Assembly (NCBI GenBank): GCA_963832725.1 | Contig: CAWHVG010000001.1 | Coordinates: 1 to 64,000, forward strand | Source: JAEZBP01 sp963832725 | GTDB taxonomy: Bacteria > Myxococcota_A > Polyangia > Polyangiales > Sandaracinaceae | Reading direction: 5' to 3' | Length of the DNA stretch: 64,000 nt | Part shown: piece after piece, positions 7,953-17,324 of the stretch | Layout: the number at the start of each line of letters is the position of its first letter | Position numbering within the stretch: position 1 is the first letter of the stretch | The notes under the pieces: model-generated | Databases searched by the model: none | What the model saw: only the letters and a program-made list of their open reading frames with translations | Told to the model about the DNA's origin: nothing | Position numbers and translations under genes: made by a program

Positions 7953-9594
7953 ATGCGCCGCGCCCACGCCGGCGTGCGAAAGCGGATCGCGCTCGCGCTC
8001 ATCCTCACCCTCGGTGGGTGTCAGGAGGTGGCGCCCGAGCCGGTCGAGGTGGCGCCCGATCCGGTGCTGGTCGCGCCGCCAGAAGCGGCACCCGAGCCCG
8101 AGCCCGACGACGGTCGTCGAGGAGACGCCGGAGCCCGGGCCCGAGCCGGTCGTCGAGCAGGCGCCGCCTCCTCCCGCGCCCGATGCGGAGGCGTTCGCCC
8201 TCGAGCGCGAGCGCGAAGCGCAGGCCCGCTTCGAAGAGGAGTACCCGCTCCACGGCGTGGCCTATCACTTCCTGGCCCAGATCCACCGGCGGCCCGACGC
8301 CTCGAGCCCGGTCGTCGGCTACATGCGGCGAGGCGCGCAGTTTCGCGCGCAGTCGGGGCTCCGTGGGCCGGGCTGCGCCCGCGGTTGGCACCGCGTCCCG
8401 GGGGGCGGCTTCGTCTGCCGGGGTGAAGGCTTCGCGCTCGGCGAGAGCCCGCAGACCTTCGATCCCTCTCCGGTCGCGCCCGCCGCCGATGAGGCCCTCC
8501 CCTACGCCTACGCGTGGGTCGCGCGCTCCGACGTCCCGCAGTACTGGCACCTGCCCAGCCGCGCCGAGGAGGCCGAGGTGCTCGCGTGGATCCAGCGGCA
8601 GCGCGACGCCGAGGATCGCGCCGCCAGCGCCGCGGAAGAGGAGCCGGAGCCGGACCTCGAGGCGCCGCCCGGGCTCGGCGAGGGTGCGGAGGCGGAGAAC
8701 GCCGAGGCGCCGCCGGCCGACGCGGGCGTGCCGCTCCTCGACGCCGGCGCGGAGCCTGCCCCGGCCGCCCTCCGGATGCGCATGCAGCGCGGCTTCTACG
8801 TGAGCATCGATCGCCTGGAGAACGACGGCGAGCGGCGCTTCTACCGCACCATCCGCGGCGCCTACGTACCTGCCGACACGCTCGTCGAGGCCTCCCCGCC
8901 CCGCACGCGCGGCGTGGTGCTCGGCGGTCGCTGGGCCCTGCCGATGGGCTTCGTGTACCGCGACGGCGTGCGCGGCCTGACCCGCGACTCCACGCGCGGC
9001 GTGCTCTCGCTGGCCGCCCCGATCGAGCGCTCCACACCGCTGCCGCTCTCGGACGAGATCGTCGAGCGGGGCCGGCGCCGCTACCGCATCTCCGACCGCG
9101 GGGTGATCGTGCGCGAGGACGCGCTGCGCATCGCGCGGCGCATCGAGCGGCCGACCGGCGTCCCGGAAGACGCGCGCTGGGTCCACGTCGATCTCGGCGC
9201 GCAGATCCTGGTCGCGTACGAGGGCGACGAGCCGGTCTTCACGACCCTGGTCTCCACGGGCCGCAACGGGTTCGAGACGCCGACCGGTCTCTTCCGCATC
9301 CAGTCCAAGCACCTCTCGACGACGATGGACGACCCCAACGCGGGCGCCGAGTCCTACTCGATCGAGGACGTGCCGTGGACGATGTACTTCGAGGGCAGCT
9401 ACGCCCTCCACGCCGCGTTCTGGCACGACCGCTTCGGCCGCCCTCGCAGCCACGGCTGCGTCAACCTGGCCCCCGCCGACGCGCGCTGGATCTTCATGTG
9501 GAGCGAGCCGGCGCTGCCTCCCGGCTGGCACGGCATCTCCAGCGACCGGGGCGAAGGCAGCTTCGTCTACGTGACCGCGCCCGACGCGGCCTAG
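7953..9594 (+). CDS. L,D-transpeptidase (YkuD) lipoprotein with SH3-like domain; frameshift near the N-terminus
   Basis: ATG 7953 (or 7932 upstream) gives a lipoprotein signal, RIALALILTLGGCQE, followed by a Pro/Glu/Val linker. The frame then needs one C removed from the CCC at 8103-8105 to continue into TTVVEETPEPGPEPVVEQ and the rest. After the linker comes an SH3-like segment (YHFLAQIHRRPDASSPVVGY), a charged linker and a YkuD domain: YEGDEPVFTTLVSTGRNGFE, YALHAAFWHDRFGRPRSHGC and VNLAPADARW. HAAFW and SHGCVN hold the catalytic His and Cys. The family forms 3-3 peptidoglycan cross-links or links proteins to the wall in the periplasm. The enzyme domain is intact. It fits the envelope theme set by the upstream gene. 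Confidence 0.8.
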
Positions 9595-9684
9595 ACCAGC
9601 AGCCCCCGAGAGCGCGGATCGGCGCTTCGAGTCGGCGAATCCTCGAGAAGCAGGGCCAAGATGGCGCGTCGAGACCTCCGCCGG

Positions 9685-9897
9685 CCGTCTCGAAACGCCG
9701 AGATGCGCGCAGCGAGGCTCCACCGACCGTCTCGAACACGCCGAGATGCGTGCAGCGAGGCTCTCCCGACCGTCTCGAAACGCCGAGATGCGCGGATCGA
9801 GGCTCCACCGACCGTCTCGAACACGCCGAGATACGCGGATCGAGGCTCCACCGACCGTCTCGAACGCGCGAGACGCCGCACCGAGACACGAGATCGC
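9685..9897. repeat. Five-copy 42/43-bp alternating tandem repeat
   Basis: The block beginning ccgtctcgaa starts at 9685, 9727, 9770, 9812 and 9855, so spacings alternate 42, 43, 42, 43. The 42-bp type has cgaaacgccgag and the 43-bp type cgaacacgccgag, which makes an 85-bp higher-order unit. Copies 1-2 end gcagcgagg and copies 3-4 end ggatcgagg. It lies between the convergent transpeptidase and lipoprotein genes. The unit is not a multiple of three, so it is not coding. Confidence 0.9.
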
Positions 9898-9975
9898 GGT
9901 ATCGACGATTCGAGACGGCGAGTGAAGACCTCGCCCGAGCGTATCGACGCGCCGACCGCCCGGTGAAGCTACCGC

Positions 9976-10173
9976 GATGGGCCCGCACGCCGGCGCACGG
10001 GCCGGGATGCGCCGGGCCGGCGGCCGAGGCGGGGTCCGGCGCATGCGCGGCGATGCCGACGATGGGCCCGCACGCGCGAGGGGCCGGCCGGCGCGCGGCA
10101 CCGAGCAGGATGCGAAGAATCGAGCGGCCGAGGCGGGCGGAGACGCGGTGATGCCGGCGATGGGCCCGCACGC
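9976..10173. repeat. Three dispersed copies of gatgggcccgcacgc
   Basis: The 15-mer occurs at 9976, 10061 and 10159, the last two preceded by gatgccgacg or gatgccggc. The element gcggccgaggcggg also recurs between them. The third copy ends a few bases before the stop of the minus-strand lipoprotein. Apart from this and the tandem repeat above, no gene is seen in 9595-10177. Confidence 0.8.
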
Positions 10174-10177
10174 GGGC

Positions 10178-10993
10178 TCAGGAGGTGGGCTCGTCCTCCG
10201 GCGGCGCGCTCGGCGTCTCGGGCACCTCGCTCGCGTCGTCGTCGTCGTCGGTCGGCGGCGTGAGCCCGTAGCCCTCGATCACCTCGCGCCCGCGCTGCAC
10301 GCAGTAGGCGCGCCAGGGCAGCCACGGCGACTCGTCTCCGAGCGGCTCGAGGCGGCGCTGACAGTGGGCGTAGAGCTCGATGGTGCGCTCGGCGAGCGGC
10401 ACGCTCGCGTCGTTCAGCGAGCGGACGTAGATCTCGCGCAGCTCCTCGTCGCGCGCGACCTCGTCGGGCACCGGCGCGCCGGCGATCTGCGCACCGAAAT
10501 CCTCGAACGCATACGCCCACAGCGCGAGGGCCACGGCGCGCTCGTAGGGAGGTTCTTCGCTCACCTCCTCCATGAGCGCGCGCGTGTCCTCGAGGGCATG
10601 CCGCCGGGCCTCGATCCAGTCGGTGAAGACGCCGTCCGCCCACGCCTGCACGGCGGCCACCGTGTTCTCGCCCGGGCTCTCGGGGCGGCCGTTCGAGACC
10701 TGCTCCTCGACCGAGGTCCAGACCCGCCGCAGCGGCGCCGACAGCTCTTCGCGGGGGACGGCCGGCAGGGGCACCGGCACCGGAACCGTGTGGCGGAGGA
10801 CCGCGGGCGCGCTCTCGTCGGGCGCGGCCTCGGCCGCGGGCTGCGCGTCTTCGTGGACGCTCGCCTCGCCACCCGCGGTGGTCTCCGCCGCGGGCGGGCT
10901 CGAAGGCGGCGGCGCACCGCCACACGCGGCGAGCCCCATCGCTGCGAGCACCACGGCTCCGAGCACCATCCGCACGTACATCGGGTTCTTCAC
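10178..10993 (-). CDS. Putative lipoprotein with acidic C-terminal tail
   Basis: From GTG 10993 the protein is 271 residues: a signal peptide (MVLGAVVLAAMGLAACGG) with lipobox Cys, a Pro/Ala/Glu linker, a PVPVPLPAVPREEL segment, and a helical domain of about 150 residues (SLNDASVPLAERTIELYAHC, PWLPWRAYCVQRGREVIEG). The last 25 residues are Asp/Glu/Pro-rich (DDDDDASEVPETPSAPP). GTG was preferred to the ATG at 10981 because it adds a Lys to the signal's n-region; either is possible. No known family was recognised. Two Cys in the C-terminal half could form a disulfide in the periplasm. Confidence 0.7.
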   Translation of the reverse strand: MKNPMYVRMVLGAVVLAAMGLAACGGAPPPSSPPAAETTAGGEASVHEDAQPAAEAAPDESAPAVLRHTVPVPVPLPAVPREELSAPLRRVWTSVEEQVSNGRPESPGENTVAAVQAWADGVFTDWIEARRHALEDTRALMEEVSEEPPYERAVALALWAYAFEDFGAQIAGAPVPDEVARDEELREIYVRSLNDASVPLAERTIELYAHCQRRLEPLGDESPWLPWRAYCVQRGREVIEGYGLTPPTDDDDDASEVPETPSAPPEDEPTS

Positions 10994-11303
10994 GGCCGCG
11001 GAGGGTAGCACCGCTCGGCCCGCGCGCTTCGGCCACGCGGTCCGCCCGGAAGCGAAGCCCGGAACGTCGCCAATCCGCTCGACCGCCGCGCGACCCGCCG
11101 CGCCGACGCCCCATGAAACGGGGAGTCGTGCTCGGCCACGCTGCGGCTCCACCCGCTCGGCGTTCCTCCGTGACCGAGCCGGGGCAGCGTGGAGCTCGCT
11201 CGAGGGCGGTCGATGAATCGGACCGAGCTCCGCGATCGAGACGGTCCCAGCTCGAGGCGCGAGGGCGCGAGGCAACGGGCGACGACGCCGCCGATGGGGC
11301 CCT
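10994..11303. other. Intergenic region between two minus-strand genes
   Basis: About 310 bp with no supported gene. A nested inverted repeat lies at 11146-11195: GCTCCAC (11146) with GTGGAGC (11189) outside, GCTCGG (11155) with CCGAGC (11174) inside. It is 110 bp past the stop of the ATPase-like gene and could be a weak terminator, without a T-run. The part nearest 10993 should hold the lipoprotein promoter. Confidence 0.45.
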
Positions 11304-13506
11304 TCAGCCCCGCGACGGGAGCCGGAGCTCGATCCGGCGAAGGAGCCGCGCGGCGCTCGGCAACGCGTACGCGTCGACGCCCAGCGCGAAGAGCGCGGCC
11401 ACGGCCGGCGCCGCGACGCCGAACGCGGCCAGCGCCACGAAGAACGCGCCGCCGAGCGCCGCCGCGAGGGTCCCGCGCCACGCCGCCCGCCGCGCCGCCC
11501 GCGCCAGCCACAACGCCGCCGCCGCGTCGCGGACGTCCTCGCTCGTCAGCGAGACCGCCCGCTCGTCCTCCACGCCGCCCGCCGCCCCGAGCACGACCTG
11601 CACGTCCGCCGCCGCGAGCGCCGCGTCGTCGTGCCCGCGCCGGCCCACCGTCGCCACCACGCCGCCCGTCTCGCGCAGGCGCCGCACCTCGGCTCCGCGC
11701 TCGTCGGGCAAGAGCTCCGCCTTCACGTGGCCGATGTCGAGGTGCTTGGCCAGCGCCTCGACCGTGCCGCGGTGGTCGCCACTCGATCAGCACGACCTCC
11801 ACCCCGAGATCGATCAGCCGCTGCACCGCCGCCCGCGCGCCGAGCCAATCCTCGTCGCGCAGGCTCACCACCGCCCGCACCCGGCCGTCGAGCCCGACGA
11901 AGACCACCGTGTGCCCGCGCTCCTCGGCCCGCGCGGCGTCGGCGTCGGCCACCGCCACGCTCACGCCCTCCGCCAGGAGCAGCGCGCGGTTTCCGATCAC
12001 CAGCTCCTGCCCGCTCGGGGAGACCGCCGTCACGCCGCGGCCCGGCAGGAAGGTGGCCCGCCGCACCGCCTCGGGCGTCAGGTTGCGAGCGCGGCAGTGT
12101 CGCGCGATGGCCGCCGCGATCGGATGCGTCTCCGCCGCCGCCTCGGCGCCGCCCACCAGCGCCGCGAGCGCGTTCGGGTCGGCGTCGCCGACGGCGTGGA
12201 TCTCCACCACCTCCGGCTCCCCTTCCGTGATGGTCCCGTGCGTGCACAGCGCCGCCACCGCGGTGCGACCGGCGCGGTCGAGCGTCCGGGCGCTGGCGAA
12301 GATCATGCCCCGCTCGGCCGCCGTCGCGGCCGCGGCGACGTAGGGCGCCTCCGACGCGCGCCGGATCGACACGAGCGGGACCGCCAGCAGCACCGCCGCC
12401 GCCGCGGAGAGCTGCCCGGCAAGCCCCGCGCCCCGCTCGGCCAAGAGGAGCCCGCCCGCCGCGCCGCCGAGCGCCAAGAGACCACCCCAGCGGGTCAGTC
12501 GCGAGGCCAACACGGTCAGCGGCGCGGACCGATGCGAGGTCGGGTCCCCGAACTGCGCCGGGCGGACCAGCGCCCGCTCGTCGCCGACGCGCGTGGCCAG
12601 GACCCGCGCCTCGCCCTCGACCACCCGCGCCCCGGCCAGGATCGAGTCGCCCACGATGCGCCGGACCGGCATGCGGGCGCTCGGGTGCAAGAGGACGAAG
12701 GCTTCCCCGGCCTGCACGATCCCGTCGACCGCGGCGACCTCGCCCTCGGCGATGACGATCTCCTGCCCGCTCCGCACCCGCGCCGGATCGACCTCCTCGG
12801 AGCCCATCTCGAGGTCCCACTCGCCGGTCCGCACCGGGACGCGAGCTCGGAGCGGCATCTTGGCGACCAGGTAGCGGGTCACGTCGGCCACGGGCTGGGT
12901 GCCGCGCCCGTCGAGCCAGGTCCGCAGCACCACCGCCCCGGCGGCCACCGCCGCGCCCACCAGCCACAGGCGCGCGCCGTGGCCGGGGCTGCGGGCCGAG
13001 AGCGCCGCCACGGCCGCCAGCACCGCGCCGGCCGGGCCGACCGCCCAGCCGAGCACGCCGACCTCGCTCCGGGAGGACCAGCCGGCCACCAGGGCGGAGA
13101 TCGACGCGCCGCCGACCGCGAACGCGGAGAGCACGGCCACGATGGGATTCTGGGCCAGCGCGCCGAGGATCAGGCCGGCGCCGGCCGCCGCCAGGCCGAG
13201 CCAGGGCAAAGGCTGCACGGGGGCGCTCAGCGCGCGGTGGGCGGCGGAGGTCTCCGGCACGCTCGCGACCCGCTTGCGCGGCGGCGGCGTACGAATCGGC
13301 GCGGGGCGGCTCGGGGTCGGCGCGCGCAGCTCCCGCGCGGCCTCGTGGTGGCGCTCGCCCTCGAGAAAGCGCGCGCGGCACGCGGGACCGCACAAGAAAC
13401 GGTAGCCGTCCTCGAAGAGCAGCACGGCCCGCGCCCGCAGCGGCTCGACCGGCGTGCCGCAGACGGGGCACGGCCGCTCGGGAAGGCTGGGGCGCGCCTG
13501 CTCCAC
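11304..13506 (-). CDS. YHS-domain P1B-type ATPase-like protein with degenerate catalytic motifs; one frameshift
   Basis: GTG 13506 opens a treble-clef zinc motif of the YHS/TRASH kind (CPVC at residues 13-16, CGPAC at 39-43). A basic linker and a P1B-ATPase scaffold follow, with transmembrane helices, an actuator-like domain, a P/N-domain-like region (ETHPIAAAIARHCRARNLT, LPGRGVTAVSPSG) and C-terminal helices. One base must be removed near 11784 to join the two halves, which restores LISGDHRGTVEALAKH. Catalytic signatures are altered: the actuator TGE position reads HPSARMPV, the phosphorylated DKTGT reads CTHGT, CPC in the membrane reads VPL, and GDGxNDxP reads GRRGHDDAA. The usual phosphoryl Asp is therefore absent, so ion pumping by the normal mechanism is unlikely. 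A regulatory or metal-sensing role is speculation. Confidence 0.75.
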
Positions 13507-13769
13507 GGCCCGCCACGTAGAAGGACGCCGCCCCCGCGTCAAGGCAGAAGGGCGCGCGCACCTCGGCCGAGCGCGCCGAGAAGCGGAAGGCCGCGGCACC
13601 ACGCGGTCCCGGCGGTCAGGCGCGGCCCAGAGGTGATCGACAGGGCGCGCGAGCCCCGGAACGAACCAGCCCTCTCCGGCGCTCCAGAAACCCGGTGGCA
13701 CTCCGGGCCGCGGGTATTAGGGTTCGCGTCCATTCGGACGGGGAGAGACGTCCGGGGAGCGGAGCAGAG

Positions 13770-15191
13770 ATGAGCGAGAAGGCCTGGGGTGGACGCTTCG
13801 ACCAAGAGCTGGACGCCGTCGCCGCGCGCTTCAGCGCGAGCGTCGACTTCGACTCGCGCCTCGGTCCCGTGGACGTGCGGGGCTCGATCGCCCACGCGCG
13901 GATGCTGGCGGACCGGGGCGTCATCACGGCCGACGACGCGGCCAAGATCGAGGCGGGCCTGAAGACCATCGGCGCCGAGATCGAGCGCGGCGAGATGAAG
14001 TGGGATCCGGCCAAGGAGGACGTCCACATGAACGTGGAGTCGCTTCTCACGAGCCGGATCGGCGAGGCCGGCGGACGCCTCCACACCGGCCGCAGCCGCA
14101 ACAATCAGGTCGCGACCGACATGCGCCTGTGGACCCGCGAGGCGCTCGACGACACGGCCGCCCGCGTCGATCGGGTGCTCGCGGTCATCGCCGCCCGCGC
14201 GCCCGGGCTGATGGATCACCTGCTGCCGGGCTACACCCACCTGCAGCGCGCGCAGCCGGTGCGCCTGAGCCACCACGTGATGGCCTGGGCCGAGATGCTG
14301 GAGCGCGACCGCGGCCGGCTCCTCGACGCCCGCGAGCGGCTGAACGAATGCCCGCTCGGCTCCGCGGCGCTGGCCGGCACCACGTTCCCGCTCGACCGCG
14401 CGGCGACCGCGGCCGCGCTCGGCTTCCGCGGCCCGACCCACAACTCCCTCGACGCCGTCGGCGACCGCGACTTCCTGCTGGAGACGGTGAGCGCGCTGAG
14501 CATCACCGCCATCCACCTCTCGCGCATCGCCGAGGAGCTGGTCCTCTGGAGCACGCAGGAGTTCGGGTTCGTCGAGATGAGCGACGCCTTCACCACGGGC
14601 AGTTCGATCATGCCGCAGAAGAAGAACCCGGACATGGCCGAACTGGTGCGCGGAAAGACCGGCCGGGTGGTCGGCCACTTGGTCAGCCTGATGATGCTGA
14701 TGAAGGCCCTGCCGCTCGCCTACAACCGCGACATGCAGGAGGACAAGCCGCCGGTCTTCGACGCCTTCGACACGGTGAACGACTGCCTCGACGTGCTGGC
14801 CGGCTCGATCGCCACCGCCCGCTTCGACGCGACGCGGATGCGCGAGGCGCTGGCGAGAGGCTTCGTCGACGCGACGGAGGTCGCCGACTGGCTCGCCGCC
14901 CACGGCGTGCCCTTCCGCGAGGCACACCACGTCACCGGCCGGCTGGTCCGTACCTGCATCGACACCCGCCGCACCTTGGTCGAGCTGAGCCTCGAAGAGC
15001 TGCGCGAAGAGCACGGGGCCTTCGACGAGAGCGTGTACGAGGCGCTCGATCCCGAGGTAGCCGTCGAGCGGCGAGCGCTGGTCGGCGGGCCGGCGCGGGC
15101 GCGGGTGAGCGAGGAGATCGCCGCGTTGCGCGAGCGCCTCGGCGGGCGCGACGTGGACGTGGACGGCACGGCGCGAGCGGCGGGGGCCTGA
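13770..15191 (+). CDS. argH: Argininosuccinate lyase
   Basis: A 473-residue cytoplasmic enzyme of the aspartase/fumarase superfamily, cleaving argininosuccinate to arginine and fumarate in the last step of arginine synthesis. It starts KAWGGRFDQELD, as the family usually does, carries LHTGRSRNNQVATD, THLQRAQPVRLSHH (catalytic His region) and the signature GSSIMPQKKNPD with the catalytic Ser loop. Length is normal. ATG 13770 is preceded by ggagcggagcag, an acceptable ribosome site, and begins exactly at the conserved N-terminus. Its stop overlaps the lysA start by one base (TGATG), so the two are translationally coupled. Confidence is high. Confidence 0.97.
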   Translation: MSEKAWGGRFDQELDAVAARFSASVDFDSRLGPVDVRGSIAHARMLADRGVITADDAAKIEAGLKTIGAEIERGEMKWDPAKEDVHMNVESLLTSRIGEAGGRLHTGRSRNNQVATDMRLWTREALDDTAARVDRVLAVIAARAPGLMDHLLPGYTHLQRAQPVRLSHHVMAWAEMLERDRGRLLDARERLNECPLGSAALAGTTFPLDRAATAAALGFRGPTHNSLDAVGDRDFLLETVSALSITAIHLSRIAEELVLWSTQEFGFVEMSDAFTTGSSIMPQKKNPDMAELVRGKTGRVVGHLVSLMMLMKALPLAYNRDMQEDKPPVFDAFDTVNDCLDVLAGSIATARFDATRMREALARGFVDATEVADWLAAHGVPFREAHHVTGRLVRTCIDTRRTLVELSLEELREEHGAFDESVYEALDPEVAVERRALVGGPARARVSEEIAALRERLGGRDVDVDGTARAAGA

Positions 15192-16486
15192 TGGAGCGCG
15201 GCTCCCGCACCGACGTCCCCGACAGCGCCCACTTTCGCTATCGGGACGGCGACCTGACCTGCGACGGAGTGTCGCTGGCCGCGATCGCGGCCGAGCACGG
15301 CACGCCCACCTTCGTGTACTCGGCGGCGTCGGTCGACGCGGCCTACGAAGCGTTGGACGCCGCCACGCCGGGCCGGCATCTCATCGCGTACGCGATCAAG
15401 GCCAACAGCAACCTCGCGCTCCTGCGGCGGCTGGCCGGGCGCGGCTCGGGGGCCGACATCGTCTCGGGCGGCGAGCTGACCCGGGCGCTCCGAGCCGGCT
15501 TCGATCCGCAGAAGATCGTGTTCAGCGGCGTCGGCAAGACGGACGCGGAGCTCCGAGCCGCGCTCGAGGCGGGCATTCGGGCCGTGCACGTGGAGAGCGT
15601 GCCGGAGATCGACGCCATCGAGGCCATCGCGAAGGCGCTCGGCCGCCCCGCGCCCATCACGCTGCGGGTCAACCCCGACGTGGACCCCGAGACGCACCCC
15701 TACATCGCCACCGGGCTGCACGACACGAAGTTCGGGCTGGAGATCGACGCCGCGCGGGCGCTCTTGCCGCGCTTGCTCTCGAGCCCGCACCTGGCGCTGG
15801 AAGGCGTGGCTTGCCACATCGGCTCGCAGATCGGCGGTGCCTCCCCCATGGCCGACGCGGTGGCGATCCTGGCCGGGTTCGCGGTGGAGTGCCGAGAGGC
15901 CGGCGCCCCGTTGAAGAGCATCGACGCCGGGGGCGGCTGGGCCATCGCGTATGGTGACGAGGATCGCGCTGCACCTTCCTGGCAGGCGTTCGGCGACGCC
16001 ATCGCCGAGGGCCTGAAACGGGGCGGCGCCGGCGAGCTGGACCTCACGCTGATCGTCGAGCCGGGCCGCGCGCTGGTCGGCGACGCCGGTGGGCTGCTCA
16101 CCCGCGTCGTGTTCCTCAAGGAGCAGGCGAACAAGCGCTTCGTCATCGTCGACGCGGCCATGACCGAGCTCATCCGGCCGGCGCTCTACGACGCCTACCA
16201 CGCCGTGATGCCGGTGAAGGACCGCCCACCGACGACGGTGGCGGACGTGGTGGGCCCGGTCTGCGAGACCGCCGACTTCTTCGCGCTCGAGCGCCGCCTG
16301 CCCGAGCTCGCCCGCGGCGACCTGGTCCTGCTGCGAGGCGCGGGCGCCTACGGCATGTCGATGGCCAGCAACTACAACTCGCGGCCGTTCGCGGCCGAGG
16401 TGCTGGTGGACGAGGGCCAGGCGCGGCTCATCCGCCGCCGGCAGCGGGCCGAGGATCTCTTCCGAGACGAGGACGCGCTGGGCTGA
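15191..16486 (+). CDS. lysA: Diaminopimelate decarboxylase
   Basis: A 431-residue fold-III PLP enzyme that decarboxylates meso-diaminopimelate to lysine in the cytoplasm. The PLP lysine sits in YAIKANSNLALL. Other marks are GSGADIVSGGEL, HIGSQIGG, the glycine-rich phosphate loop IDAGGGWAI, IVEPGRALVGDAG, and PVCETADFFA whose Cys completes the partner subunit's active site. Length and order match bacterial LysA. Its start lies within the argH stop, so it is read from the argH transcript; the pair supplies arginine and lysine and draws on the diaminopimelate also used for peptidoglycan. Confidence 0.97.
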   Translation: MERGSRTDVPDSAHFRYRDGDLTCDGVSLAAIAAEHGTPTFVYSAASVDAAYEALDAATPGRHLIAYAIKANSNLALLRRLAGRGSGADIVSGGELTRALRAGFDPQKIVFSGVGKTDAELRAALEAGIRAVHVESVPEIDAIEAIAKALGRPAPITLRVNPDVDPETHPYIATGLHDTKFGLEIDAARALLPRLLSSPHLALEGVACHIGSQIGGASPMADAVAILAGFAVECREAGAPLKSIDAGGGWAIAYGDEDRAAPSWQAFGDAIAEGLKRGGAGELDLTLIVEPGRALVGDAGGLLTRVVFLKEQANKRFVIVDAAMTELIRPALYDAYHAVMPVKDRPPTTVADVVGPVCETADFFALERRLPELARGDLVLLRGAGAYGMSMASNYNSRPFAAEVLVDEGQARLIRRRQRAEDLFRDEDALG

Positions 16487-16642
16487 TCCGCCTGGGCGGC
16501 TCGAGGTGTGTCGGAGCGAGCACCGCAATCGAGCCGCGTCCAGCCTCGAGGCGCCGAGAGGAGTCGTGCGAACGCGCGGCGACGAACGGCAACGCCGCGG
16601 GCGGATCGGCCGCGGAGCGACGGGAGATTCATCGACACACCT

Positions 16643-17122
16643 TCAGCCCAAGATCTGGTCTCGCAGCTCCGCCACCCGCTCCAGCAGGGGCTGCTGGGCC
16701 GGCAGGATCTTGTGGGCGGCAGCCGAGAGGTCGAACCAGCCCGCGCGATCCACCTCCGGGAAGCGTTCCATCTTCCCGGACCGGGGCGGCCACTCCAGCT
16801 CGAAGGTGTTGCTCTCGACGGCCTCGGGATCGAAGTCGGCGAGGACGGCCCAGGCGTCGACGATCTTGCCGCCCTTCTGTTTGATCCGGCCGAGCTCGAC
16901 GTAGGGGCCGGGCGGCAGCGCGAAGCCGGTCTCCTCCGAGAGCTCGCGCTTGGCGGCCGCCAGCGGATCCTCCCCCTCCGCGAGCAGGCCCTTGGGCAGG
17001 CTCCAAATCCCCTCGTCCTTGCGCACGTAGAAGGGACCTCCCGGGTGGACCAGGAAGACCTCCAGCCTGCCCTCGACCTCCCGGACGGGGAGCACGCCGG
17101 CGCTCCGTCGCCGCATCGGCAT
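16643..17122 (-). CDS. Nudix hydrolase
   Basis: A 159-residue protein with a full Nudix box, GLLAEGEDPLAAAKRELSEE followed by TGF, in which the Glu residues bind Mg2+. It starts with a basic segment (MPMRRRSAGVLPVREVEG) and has IWSLPKG just before the box, as in Ap4A- or dinucleoside-polyphosphate-type enzymes. Such enzymes hydrolyse a nucleoside diphosphate linked to another moiety in the cytoplasm; the substrate cannot be named. It ends with a helical segment, LPAQQPLLERVAELRDQILG. It is convergent with lysA, 156 bp away, and has no obvious operon partner. Confidence 0.9.
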   Translation of the reverse strand: MPMRRRSAGVLPVREVEGRLEVFLVHPGGPFYVRKDEGIWSLPKGLLAEGEDPLAAAKRELSEETGFALPPGPYVELGRIKQKGGKIVDAWAVLADFDPEAVESNTFELEWPPRSGKMERFPEVDRAGWFDLSAAAHKILPAQQPLLERVAELRDQILG

Positions 17123-17324
17123 CCGCCGAGAGTAGAGCAGCGGCGCCCCGGAGGCCCCCCGAAACGGCGCCCGCGGAACGGAGCGGCGAACCGCCGGCGG
17201 CGCCGTCGAACAGAGCGTCCTCCTCGCGGCAGACCTCCCGACGTGGCAAGAAGCCCCGGATTACGGCCGGATCGACCGTGATCCGGCGTTGGATGGACCT
17301 CCGCCGCACATGACGTAGAGTCCG

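Noticed and set aside
9685..9897. Repeat block read as part of a protein
   Set aside because: Periods of 42 and 43 bp change the frame each time; no motif, start or ribosome site supports coding.
11113..13773. Very long plus-strand open frame opposite the ATPase-like gene
   Set aside because: Composition is Arg/Ala/Gly/Pro-rich and without motifs, as expected for the complement of a GC-rich gene; the minus strand has clear family sequence.
16487..16642. Terminator between lysA and the Nudix gene
   Set aside because: ccgcc/ggcgg near 16489 has only a two-base loop, too tight for a stable stem-loop; no other convincing pair.
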